Below, in pieces: positions 8,883 through 16,840 of a stretch of DNA of 64,000 bases. This DNA is from Grimontia marina (GTDB taxonomy: Bacteria > Pseudomonadota > Gammaproteobacteria > Enterobacterales > Vibrionaceae). Each line of letters opens with the position of its first letter. Within the stretch, counting starts at the first letter, position 1. Location of the stretch: the NCBI RefSeq assembly GCF_900060185.1, contig NZ_FIZY01000017.1, positions 29,887 to 93,886 on the forward strand, read 5' to 3'. The notes beneath the pieces were generated by a model. That model was given only the letters and a program-made list of their open reading frames with translations, was not told the DNA's origin and made no database searches. The translations under genes were made by a program, and so were the position numbers.

Positions 8883-9965
8883 ATGAAACCTCTACATTCA
8901 AAAACTGAAAAAGTACTGGCAGCATTTGCATGTATTTGCCTCTCTGCCGTCCTCAGTTTTTCTGCCTTTGCCGCGGAGAAAACCTACCGACTGACATTAG
9001 CCGAAACCTGGGGACCTAACTTCCCCATTTTCGGTGATGCTACAAAGAATATGGCTGCCATGGCGGAGAAAATGTCCAATGGACGTCTTAAGATCCGCAT
9101 CGACTCATCTAATAAGCACAAATCTCCATTCGGTGTCTTCGACATGGTGAAGTCAGGCCAATATGACATGGGACACTCAGCCTCGTATTACTGGAAAGGC
9201 AAAGTGCCAAACACGCTGTTCTTCACCACCATGCCATTCGGTATGGTCGCTTCTGAACAGTATGGTTGGTTCTATCATGGAGACGGCATGGCACTGATGG
9301 AAGAAGTCTATGCCCCACACAATCTTCTTTCCTTCCCCGGCGGTAATACCGGCGTTCAAATGGGTGGCTGGTTCCAAAAAGAAATCAACTCAGTGGATGA
9401 CCTGGAAGGCCTTAAGATGCGTATTCCCGGCTTTGCTGGTGAAGTATTGGCTGAGTTAGGTGCTAGCCCGACAAACATCGCCCCCGGTGAGCTTTATACC
9501 GCTCTGGAAAGACGCACTATTGATGCGTTGGAATGGGTAGGCCCAGGGCTGGATTTACGTATGGGCTTTCACAAAATTGCTCCTTACTACTACACAGGCT
9601 GGCATGAGCCCGCGACTGAACTGCAATTTCTCGTCAACAAGCGCACCTGGGAGCGCCTTCCTGAAGATCTGCAGGAAATCCTTCGCGTAGCCATGCGCAC
9701 TGCGGCTTACGACATGTATATCCAAAACGCGCATGCCAGCGCAGAAGCGTGGGAAGAAATGACCGCCGAATATCCAGATATTCAGGTTAAACAGTTTCCT
9801 GATGATGTGATTAATGCCCTGCGCTCTGCCAACACCAAATTACTGGCGAACTACGCCGACAAAGATGCGCAAGCGAAAAAGATCCTCGACTCCCAACAGG
9901 CCTACCTGGACAAAATACGCCGTTGGACCTCCATTTCTGAGGAAGCTTATCTTCAAGGCCAATAG
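8883..9965 (+). CDS. dctP: TRAP transporter substrate-binding protein (DctP/TakP type)
   Basis: 360-aa periplasmic binding protein of a tripartite ATP-independent periplasmic transporter. The start is the ATG at 8883 behind AAGGAAATG, giving a signal peptide with cleavage predicted after AFA (residue 30). The longer frame from 8775 would bury it and is rejected. DctP features: LKMRIPGFAGEVLAELGASP (conserved Arg that salt-bridges a carboxylate), GELYTALERRTIDALEWVGP, YYYTGWHEPATELQF. This pattern is closest to the TakP group that binds 2-oxo acids such as pyruvate; other carboxylates are possible. It is first in dctPQM. The two-component pair and the acyl-CoA genes downstream suggest uptake of a carboxylic acid that is then activated to a CoA ester. 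Confidence 0.9.
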   Translation: MKPLHSKTEKVLAAFACICLSAVLSFSAFAAEKTYRLTLAETWGPNFPIFGDATKNMAAMAEKMSNGRLKIRIDSSNKHKSPFGVFDMVKSGQYDMGHSASYYWKGKVPNTLFFTTMPFGMVASEQYGWFYHGDGMALMEEVYAPHNLLSFPGGNTGVQMGGWFQKEINSVDDLEGLKMRIPGFAGEVLAELGASPTNIAPGELYTALERRTIDALEWVGPGLDLRMGFHKIAPYYYTGWHEPATELQFLVNKRTWERLPEDLQEILRVAMRTAAYDMYIQNAHASAEAWEEMTAEYPDIQVKQFPDDVINALRSANTKLLANYADKDAQAKKILDSQQAYLDKIRRWTSISEEAYLQGQ

Positions 9966-9984
9966 AAGGCATGAAGTTGTTTTT

Positions 9985-10012
9985 CGCCGGGATATCCCAC
10001 CCGGCGCTTTTT
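9985..10012 (+). terminator. Hairpin between dctP and dctQ (probable attenuator)
   Basis: CGCCGGG (9985-9991) pairs with CCCGGCG (10000-10006), followed by CTTTTTT. As a terminator inside the operon it would let the binding protein be made in excess over the membrane subunits. It ends 16 bases before the dctQ start. Confidence 0.7.
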
Positions 10013-10028
10013 TGTTCATGGAGTGAAC

Positions 10029-10550
10029 ATGTATACGCTGTTATTACTTGAGCGATCCATAAATAGAATCGCTGATGTACTGGGCTGGATAGCCAGTACC
10101 CTTTTCCTGCTGCTCGTAATCAACGTGTTTTACAACGTGGTGATGAGGTACGTCTTCAATCAAGTATCAATTGGTTCCCAAGAACTTGAATGGCATCTGT
10201 TTTCCGCTGTGTTTTTACTGGGTATCCCCTACGCCCTGAAAACGGGAGGACATGTCCGTATTGACGTATTTTACGAGCGCTGGCCACAGAAAATTCAGGC
10301 GGTCATCGACTTGCTTGGTTGCCTTATCTTGCTGTTACCTTTCAGCTTTCTGATTTTTTATTTTGGTCTCGACTTTACCCAAGAAGCCTACCAATTAGGT
10401 GAAAGCAGTGGCGACCCCGGTGGCTTACCGCATCGGTGGGTCATCAAAGGGATGATCCCTGTCTCTTTCCTTTTTCTGTTTTTGATTGGCATATCAAAGT
10501 CTTTAAATGCCATTCAACGCTTGATGTCCAACGACCAAATAAAGGAGTAA
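10029..10550 (+). CDS. dctQ: TRAP transporter small membrane subunit DctQ
   Basis: 173-aa protein with four predicted membrane helices, typical of DctQ. Characteristic stretch FNQVSIGSQELEWHLFSAVF after helix 2, then a GGHVRIDVFYERW loop. The ATG at 10029 is preferred over the in-frame GTG at 10023 because GGAG lies 5 bases upstream of the ATG. It stops 4 bases before dctM and shares its ribosome-binding region with it (AAAGGAGTAACACC), so translation is probably coupled. Confidence 0.9.
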   Translation: MYTLLLLERSINRIADVLGWIASTLFLLLVINVFYNVVMRYVFNQVSIGSQELEWHLFSAVFLLGIPYALKTGGHVRIDVFYERWPQKIQAVIDLLGCLILLLPFSFLIFYFGLDFTQEAYQLGESSGDPGGLPHRWVIKGMIPVSFLFLFLIGISKSLNAIQRLMSNDQIKE

Positions 10551-10554
10551 CACC

Positions 10555-11847
10555 ATGATTGGTATCGTAATGTTCGTGGTTGCTCTCTTTGCGCTGCTAC
10601 TTGGCTTTCCTGTCGCATTCACGTTTGGTGGTATTGCGCTGATATTCGGTATTTGGGCCGAAGGCGTCGAGATGTTTGCCTTCATGCCGTTTCGCATTAT
10701 GAGTGTGATGGAAAACACTGTGTTGATGGCTGTGCCCTTATTTGTATTCATGGGGCTGGTGTTACAAAAGACCCGATTGGCAGAGCAGTTGTTAGAAGCG
10801 ATGGCTCGCCTGTTTGGCGGTGTCAGAGGCGGATTGGCCATTTCAACTGTATTGGTTGGCTGTCTGCTGGCGGCCTCCACTGGTGTTGTGGGCGCCTCTG
10901 TCGTGGCAATGGGGCTGATTTCCCTGCCAGTGATGCTGAAGTATCAATATGCAAAGTCACTGGCCTGCGGCACCATTTGCGCGTCAGGTACGCTGGGACA
11001 AATCATTCCTCCTTCCATCATCCTGATTTTACTCGGTGATGTACTCGGCATTCCCGTGGGCGATCTGTTTCAAGCTGCTGTTTTACCGGGGCTGATATTG
11101 GTTGGTGCCTATATCGCTTACATCCTGATTTATGCCTTTCTTAATCCACAAGCCGCCAGGGCAATGACACGCCTGCCCGATCAGGATAGAACCGCAGAAA
11201 TCATCGATGCACTGAAAGCCATTATCCCGCCCCTCGCGCTCATCATTGTGGTGTTGGGTTCCATTTTCGCGGGTATTGCAACCCCTACAGAATCTGCCGT
11301 TTTAGGTGGTGTTGGCGCTATCGTATTGGCATTGGTTTACGGGCAGTTTTCAGTCCGCCTGATGTTTGAAAGTGCGGTAGAAACCGTCAAAGTTACCGCG
11401 ATGGTGTTTGGTATTTTGGTTGGCGCGACCGCCTTCTCAATGGCATTTACCTATACAGGTGGCGATTATCTGGTTGAAGAATGGCTGACAGCATTGCCGG
11501 GCGATAAATGGGGCTTTCTGATCCTGACCATGCTCGTTGTGCTACTGCTGGGCTTTTTTATCGACTTTGTGGAGATCTGCTTCATCATTGTGCCGATATT
11601 AGCGCCAGTCGCTCAACTGATTGGTATTGATATGGTTTGGTTCGCCATCCTGATTGCGATGAATTTACAGTCCTCTTTCTTAACGCCGCCGTTTGGTTTC
11701 AGTCTGTTTTACCTCAAAGGCGTCGCCCCACCCTCTATCACCACTGGAGACATTTACCGGGGTGTTTTGCCGTTTATCGCCATTCAGGTTGCGGTGCTGC
11801 TCAGTATTCTGATCTTCCCGGCTTTCTATGGCCTTGGCGGAAATTAG
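10555..11847 (+). CDS. dctM: TRAP transporter large permease subunit DctM
   Basis: 430-aa, about 12-helix permease of the DctM family, carrying the sodium-coupled transport step. Recognised by GFPVAFTFGGIALIFG, the conserved STGVVGASVVAMGLISLP, GTLGQIIPPSIILILLGD and TPTESAVLGGVGA motifs, and FLTPPFGFSLFYLKG near the end. Length is normal for the family. The last base of its TAG stop codon (11847) is the first base of the 264-bp repeat inserted right behind it, so the native 3' end may have been slightly altered and any original terminator displaced. Confidence 0.92.
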   Translation: MIGIVMFVVALFALLLGFPVAFTFGGIALIFGIWAEGVEMFAFMPFRIMSVMENTVLMAVPLFVFMGLVLQKTRLAEQLLEAMARLFGGVRGGLAISTVLVGCLLAASTGVVGASVVAMGLISLPVMLKYQYAKSLACGTICASGTLGQIIPPSIILILLGDVLGIPVGDLFQAAVLPGLILVGAYIAYILIYAFLNPQAARAMTRLPDQDRTAEIIDALKAIIPPLALIIVVLGSIFAGIATPTESAVLGGVGAIVLALVYGQFSVRLMFESAVETVKVTAMVFGILVGATAFSMAFTYTGGDYLVEEWLTALPGDKWGFLILTMLVVLLLGFFIDFVEICFIIVPILAPVAQLIGIDMVWFAILIAMNLQSSFLTPPFGFSLFYLKGVAPPSITTGDIYRGVLPFIAIQVAVLLSILIFPAFYGLGGN

Positions 11848-12110
11848 GGTCTGTTGACCTTTGGTGATGATTTTTGCAGCAGTTTGTGGGGATTTTATGC
11901 AAGGCAGAGGCTTCGATGTGTAGCTAGCCTACATGAGAAGCTGATAACGCAGCAGAAATTCTCCACAAACGCTGCCCGAAGGGTTCTGCCCTAAGCGTTT
12001 TATGCTTTGTTGAGGTGTATTTGCTTAGAATGACTAGGCGGCACACACCTCGCCGCGCCTAAAACGCTTATAGCTAGAACAAAATTTAACCACCAAAGGT
12101 CAATAGACCC
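11847..12110. mobile_element. 264-bp MITE-like palindromic repeat, copy 2
   Basis: Same length and order as the copy at 2743-3006, with TA on both sides (11845-11846 and 12111-12112). The terminal inverted repeats read GGGTCTGTTGACCTTTGGTG at the left and the near-complement at the right. The fourth terminal base differs from copy 1 at both ends together (G/C in copy 1, T/A here). It separates the TRAP operon from the two-component genes. Confidence 0.85.
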
Positions 12111-12185
12111 TAAGACCATTTTCGGCAAAAACGCGTTAAGCGATTAATATTACAAAGACCTTTGCATTTTATAGGAGAGAGGGAC

Positions 12186-13562
12186 ATGTCACTTAAATTG
12201 AAGATCATTTTGATGACAGTGATCCCTCTCGTGGTTATCAGCTACGTCATCGGCTGGATAACCATTAACCAGTCCCAATCCCTCGGCGTAAAGGAAATCT
12301 CCACCTTCCGCGAGAGTATGCTCACGACCAAAGAGCAAGCACTGGAAGACTACGTTCACCTTGCTATCCAGAGCATCGATTATCTGTACGATGACACATC
12401 AAGAAACGAGTCCGAGCTTAAACACCAGGCCTTGGAAGTACTCCGTCAGCTTCGCTACGGCAATGATGGCTATTTCTTTGTTTATGACGAAGCGGGCTTT
12501 AACCTCGCTCACCCCATCATGCCAGAGTTGGAAGGCCAGAATCTTATCAATCTAAAAGATTCTAATGGCAATTTCCTGATCCAGAATCTGCTTGCTTCAG
12601 CCAAGGCGGGAGACGGCTTTCATCAATATTTATGGCATAAACCCTCTACCAATGAAGTCGTCCCAAAGCTGAGCTATGCCATATGGCTACCCAAGTGGAA
12701 ATGGATGGTAGGTACTGGGCTTTACATTGAAGATATTGGCGAGCAGATCGAAGGGGTCAAACAGGATGTTCAAACCAGCATTAATCATACCTACATTGCC
12801 ATATTGGTTATTCTGGTTTCCAGTGTGCTCATCATGGTGGTGATTGCGCTGGCAGTTAATTTACACGAGCACCGAATCGCTGATGAAAGGCTACGTGAGT
12901 TGGCGTTTCGCAATGTGATGCTGCAAGAAGACGAGAAAAAGTACATTTCCCGTGAACTACATGACTGTGTGAACCAGTTACTGGTCTCCGCAAAATGCCA
13001 TATTGAGTTGCTGTCAAAAGAGCTACGCCAGAACGGAAGTACCACTGCCGGAGAACACCTTCAGAAAGGTGAATCCTCTCTGGTAAAGGCGATTAAAGAG
13101 GTACGAAACATTTCGCGTAACCTTCGCCCTTCCGCGTTAGACGATATTGGCCTTAATGCTGCGCTTGAATTGCTAGCATCAGACTTTGCTACTTCACAGA
13201 ACATTCAAATCGACACCCATTTGGATGATTTTGATGACAAACTGCTTCCGGAAGTCACCACCACCTTGTACCGGGTGGTGCAGGAGTCCTTGGTGAATAT
13301 TGAAAAGCACAGCCAATGCAGAAACGTCGACATAATCTTGTCAAAGTTGGGGGAAAGATTGCAGTTAATCATTCGCGATGATGGCAAAGGCTTTAACGTT
13401 TCCGAAGCGCTCAAAGGTCGGGGGATCGGGTTAAGAAATATGCGGGAGCGCATCGAATTTATCGGTGGTGACTTTGAAATCAGCGCAGAGAAAGAGCGGG
13501 GAACGGAAGTGAGTATTCTGTTGGAACTCAGCACCATAATCATGGAGAGAAATCATGGATGA
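12186..13562 (+). CDS. Cache-domain sensor histidine kinase (NarX/DegS-type core)
   Basis: 458-aa membrane sensor kinase. Start at ATG 12186 behind AGGAGAGAGGG; the in-frame ATG at 12162 lacks a site. Order: helix 1 (residues ~6-27), periplasmic single Cache domain (~35-185; GYFFVYDEAGFNLAHP and WMVGTGLYIEDI), helix 2 (~205-228), HisKA_3 dimerisation domain with phospho-acceptor His259 in SRELHDCVNQLL, and HATPase_c (VVQESLVNIEKHSQC, DDGKGFN, GRGIGLRNMRERIE). It overlaps the response regulator by 8 bases. The Cache domain usually binds small organic ligands, and the position after dctPQM suggests it senses the transported carboxylate; this is inference. Confidence 0.9.
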   Translation: MSLKLKIILMTVIPLVVISYVIGWITINQSQSLGVKEISTFRESMLTTKEQALEDYVHLAIQSIDYLYDDTSRNESELKHQALEVLRQLRYGNDGYFFVYDEAGFNLAHPIMPELEGQNLINLKDSNGNFLIQNLLASAKAGDGFHQYLWHKPSTNEVVPKLSYAIWLPKWKWMVGTGLYIEDIGEQIEGVKQDVQTSINHTYIAILVILVSSVLIMVVIALAVNLHEHRIADERLRELAFRNVMLQEDEKKYISRELHDCVNQLLVSAKCHIELLSKELRQNGSTTAGEHLQKGESSLVKAIKEVRNISRNLRPSALDDIGLNAALELLASDFATSQNIQIDTHLDDFDDKLLPEVTTTLYRVVQESLVNIEKHSQCRNVDIILSKLGERLQLIIRDDGKGFNVSEALKGRGIGLRNMRERIEFIGGDFEISAEKERGTEVSILLELSTIIMERNHG

Positions 13563-14193
13563 CATTCGTGTATTGCTGGTCGATGATCACCGTGCCGTTC
13601 TGGAAGGGTTTGTTGCCCGCATCGAAAATGAACCTGGCGTTGCTGTCGCAGGTACAGCGGTAAACGGTGTAGAGGCGCTTGAGAAAGCCAAAGTTTTAAA
13701 ACCTGACGTGGTATTGATGGACATCAGTATGCCAGTGCTCAACGGTATCGAAACCACCAAACTATTCAGTCAAAACCACCCCGAGACCAAAATACTCATT
13801 TTGACCATGCATGATAACCGTGAGTACATTCAGAAAGTGATGGAGTCCGGCGCTTCTGGCTACATCCTCAAAGATGTCTCGCTGGAAGAAATGATCAATG
13901 CGATTAAAACCGTTAATGACGGCGCCAGTTACTTTTGCCAAAGCTCTAGTAAGGCGCTTTTTGATATGGTCAAAGAGTCCCGAAAATCCGAGAACAAAAA
14001 GAACATACTCAGCCAACGCGAAACAACCGTGCTTGCTCTTGTTGCAAAGGGCTTGAGCAGCAAGAAAATCGCACAGCAATTAGATATCAGCGTGCGCACC
14101 GTGGAAACCCATCGCCAGAACATCAAGCATAAGCTGAACGTCTCCTCTACCGCTGAAATGGTCGACTATGCACTAAGGAACAATCTTACTTAG
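13555..14193 (+). CDS. NarL/FixJ-family response regulator
   Basis: 212-aa regulator with an N-terminal receiver (acidic pair Asp10-Asp11, phospho-acceptor Asp56 in VVLMDISMPVLNG, later Thr and Lys in LTMHD and YILKD) and a C-terminal LuxR-type HTH (about 150-205: LSQRETTVLALVAKGLSSKK, then SVRTVETHRQNIKHKLNV). It overlaps the kinase gene and is its partner. Likely targets are the TRAP operon and perhaps the acyl-CoA genes that follow; no binding site was identified. Confidence 0.92.
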   Translation: MDDIRVLLVDDHRAVLEGFVARIENEPGVAVAGTAVNGVEALEKAKVLKPDVVLMDISMPVLNGIETTKLFSQNHPETKILILTMHDNREYIQKVMESGASGYILKDVSLEEMINAIKTVNDGASYFCQSSSKALFDMVKESRKSENKKNILSQRETTVLALVAKGLSSKKIAQQLDISVRTVETHRQNIKHKLNVSSTAEMVDYALRNNLT

Positions 14194-14341
14194 TCACCCA
14201 ACTCTCTTTGTTGTCGGCTCTTATCAACGTTATGCGTCTTTCAATATTGAGTTTCCGACAAGTCTTACTTCTAACCTTTCATCACCTGACGTTGTGTTCT
14301 GTACTGACCTTTTAGCTAATAGCCAAGGATAGGAACCACCA

Positions 14342-15136
14342 ATGACATCGCAGATAGAAAAAGAGCTCAGTAGCAATGGCGTATTGCGATTAACCTTGAA
14401 TAACCCCCAGCGGCGCAACGCTCTCTCTGAGGCTATGATTGGAGCGCTTCACCAAGCCATCACTGACGCTTCTATTTCATCCGATGTAAAAGTGGTTGTT
14501 CTATCTGGTAATGGCCCTGCATTCAGCGCTGGACATGATCTCAAAGAGATAACTGCTGCCCGAAATAGTGACGATAAAGGCCGTGCCTTTTTCACCTCTC
14601 TCATGAGCCAATGTGCCGCGATGATGACTGCCATTGTGAACTGCCCTAAACCTGTGATCGCAGAAATCGACGGCATTGCCACCGCAGCGGGTTGTCAGTT
14701 GGTGGCCAGTTGTGACCTCGCCTATGCCTCTGACACGTCTCGTTTTGCCACACCGGGCGTGAATATTGGTCTTTTCTGTTCTACCCCGATGGTTGCTCTT
14801 TCCAGAAACGTTTCGAGCAAGCATGCCATGGAAATGCTGCTCACCGGGGACATGCTTTCTGCCGCTGATGCAGAGCGAATGGGGCTGATTAATCGCGTCA
14901 CTGAAAGCGCTTCTTTAAAAGCACTGACACAGGAAGTGGCGGATAAGATCGCAGCCAAATCCTCTCTGACACTGGCTATCGGAAAAGAAGCGTTTTACCG
15001 CCAGCAGGAAATGAATCTAAAAGAAGCTTATGCCTACGCCAGCGAAGTCATGGTAAACAATATGCTGACGGAAGACGGTGAAGAAGGGATCAGCGCCTTC
15101 GTTGAAAAACGTCCTCCTGTCTGGCGAAATCAGTGA
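14342..15136 (+). CDS. Crotonase-fold protein (ECHDC3-like enoyl-CoA hydratase homolog)
   Basis: 264-aa enoyl-CoA hydratase/isomerase superfamily protein. The CoA-binding/oxyanion-hole motifs are present (GPAFSAGHDLKEI and IDGIATAAGCQLVASCDLAYA). However, the two catalytic glutamates of true hydratases appear replaced: Gln in AAGCQL where crotonase has GGGCEL, and Gly in TPGVNIG where crotonase has QPEI. This matches the ECHDC3-type branch, whose reaction is uncertain. It precedes an acyl-CoA synthetase by 9 bases and is probably cotranscribed with it. It could handle another CoA thioester reaction; hydration should not be assumed. Confidence 0.82.
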   Translation: MTSQIEKELSSNGVLRLTLNNPQRRNALSEAMIGALHQAITDASISSDVKVVVLSGNGPAFSAGHDLKEITAARNSDDKGRAFFTSLMSQCAAMMTAIVNCPKPVIAEIDGIATAAGCQLVASCDLAYASDTSRFATPGVNIGLFCSTPMVALSRNVSSKHAMEMLLTGDMLSAADAERMGLINRVTESASLKALTQEVADKIAAKSSLTLAIGKEAFYRQQEMNLKEAYAYASEVMVNNMLTEDGEEGISAFVEKRPPVWRNQ

Positions 15137-15145
15137 GGTTCAGCG

Positions 15146-16774
15146 ATGTCGAATCTTTATAACATTGGACTGGACCGTAACCCTGCAAACTACCAACCAC
15201 TGACGCCCCTTGGCTTTCTCGAGCGCACAGCATCAAACTATCCAGACTCGCTTGCCATTGTTCATGGCGACCTGAGAATTACATATCAAACCTTCTATGA
15301 CCGAAGCCGTCAGTTAGCGTCGCAGCTGGCCAATCTCGGCCTTGGTCGGGGTGACACAGTTTCTGCTATGTTAGCCAACACGCCCGCCATGCTGGAATGC
15401 CATTATGGCGTGCCTATGGCGGGCTCAGTTTTACATTCCATCAATACCCGCTTAGAAGCTGCCACCATCGCCTATCAACTTGATCATGCAGAGGCCAAAG
15501 TGCTGATCGTTGATCAGGGGTTTTTACCCGTTGCAGAGGATGCGCTCGAACTGGCAGAGCGTTCGCCAATCGTCATTGTTTACTGTGACCCCGTATGGAT
15601 TGAGGAGACTAAAGAAACACCCAACTCAACCTATCAGGACTACGAAACCTTTATCAGTCAGGGCGACAAATCCTTTCGCTGGTTGATGCCAGAAGATGAA
15701 TGGGATGCCATTTCCATGAACTACACGTCCGGTACAACGGGCAACCCGAAGGGTGTGGTGTGTCATCACCGCGGCGCTTACCTTCTGGCTCTAGGGAATG
15801 TGTTCACTGCGGAGATGCCCAAGTATTCGACGTATCTCTGGACACTTCCGATGTTTCACTGCAATGGCTGGTGCTTCCCTTGGACGATGTCTGCCATCTG
15901 CGGCACACACGTTTGTCTTAGACAGGTTCGCGCAGAGCCAATCTGGCATGCACTAACCGAGCATAAAGTCACTCACCTTTCTGGCGCGCCGATCGTCATG
16001 GATATTATTCTGTCTGACCAAACCCAGCCACTCTCTGACAAAGTGGCGTTTTTCACCGCTGCCGCGCCTCCCCCGGAGAGCACACTCGCGAAGATGCAGC
16101 AGGCAGGTTTTGAAGTCACTCATCTCTATGGTTTGGCAGAAGTGTATGGCCCTGCTGTCGTGAATGAATGGCATGATGAGTGGGATGACCTGCCGATTCA
16201 GGATCAAGCCAAACTCAAAGCACGGCAAGGGGTTCGATATCTACCGCTCGAGGCCTTGGATGTGATGAATCCAGAGACCATGGAGCCCGTCCCTGCAGAC
16301 GGAAAGACCATTGGTGAAGTCATGTTCCGCGGCAATGTGGTGATGAAGGGATATTTCAAGAACCTGACCGCCACTGAGTCTGCATTTGCAGGGGGATGGT
16401 TCCACTCCGGTGACTTAGCGGTGAAATACCCAGATGGCTACATTCAGCTTAAGGACCGCTCCAAAGACATCATTATCTCAGGTGGAGAAAACATCTCATC
16501 CATCGAAATTGAAGATGTTCTCTACAAACATCCTGCCGTTGCAGTTGCTGCTGTGGTTGCCTGCCCTAATGAAAAATGGGGGGAAGTCCCCTATGCATTT
16601 ATTGAGTGTAGAGAAGGCCAGGAAGCTTCAGAGCTAGAACTAAAAGCCTGGTGCAGTAAACATATGGCTGCGTTCAAAGTTCCAAAGCATTTTGCCTTCA
16701 CCACGATTCCGAGAACACCCACGGGAAAAATCCAGAAGTTCCAATTGCGAGAGCAGGTGAAAGCGCAGAAATAA
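15146..16774 (+). CDS. AMP-forming acyl-CoA synthetase (medium-chain/AlkK-like)
   Basis: 542-aa adenylate-forming ligase that activates a carboxylic acid to its CoA thioester with ATP. Visible: P-loop YTSGTTGNPKGVV at residue ~193, MFHCNGWCFPW, LYGLAEVYGPAVVNEW, SGDLAVKYPDGYIQLKDRSK, SGGENISSIEIED and the C-terminal catalytic Lys in TPTGKIQKFQ. This arrangement is shared by AlkK-like medium-chain and DmdB-type methylmercaptopropionate ligases; the substrate cannot be fixed. No dmdA or dmdC is nearby, so a DMSP role is not supported. With the TRAP system and crotonase-like gene it forms a plausible carboxylate import-and-activation unit. Confidence 0.87.
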   Translation: MSNLYNIGLDRNPANYQPLTPLGFLERTASNYPDSLAIVHGDLRITYQTFYDRSRQLASQLANLGLGRGDTVSAMLANTPAMLECHYGVPMAGSVLHSINTRLEAATIAYQLDHAEAKVLIVDQGFLPVAEDALELAERSPIVIVYCDPVWIEETKETPNSTYQDYETFISQGDKSFRWLMPEDEWDAISMNYTSGTTGNPKGVVCHHRGAYLLALGNVFTAEMPKYSTYLWTLPMFHCNGWCFPWTMSAICGTHVCLRQVRAEPIWHALTEHKVTHLSGAPIVMDIILSDQTQPLSDKVAFFTAAAPPPESTLAKMQQAGFEVTHLYGLAEVYGPAVVNEWHDEWDDLPIQDQAKLKARQGVRYLPLEALDVMNPETMEPVPADGKTIGEVMFRGNVVMKGYFKNLTATESAFAGGWFHSGDLAVKYPDGYIQLKDRSKDIIISGGENISSIEIEDVLYKHPAVAVAAVVACPNEKWGEVPYAFIECREGQEASELELKAWCSKHMAAFKVPKHFAFTTIPRTPTGKIQKFQLREQVKAQK

Positions 16775-16801
16775 CGTGCACTGGTTATACCTGTGAGCAA
16801 T

Positions 16802-16824
16802 AAAAAAGCCGCAAATTGCGACCT
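16802..16824 (-). terminator. Probable terminator of the iolCEA operon
   Basis: On the minus strand GTCGCA pairs with TGCGGC (one G-U pair) across a short loop, followed by TTTTTT. It lies 17 bases beyond the iolA stop, in the 66-bp gap with the convergent synthetase gene. Confidence 0.6.
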
Positions 16825-16840
16825 TTTCCGTTTACATTGT

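Noticed and set aside
14342..16774. DMSP demethylation pathway genes (DmdB/DmdD)
   Set aside because: The ligase and crotonase fold would fit, but no DmdA or DmdC is present and the crotonase lacks the catalytic glutamates.
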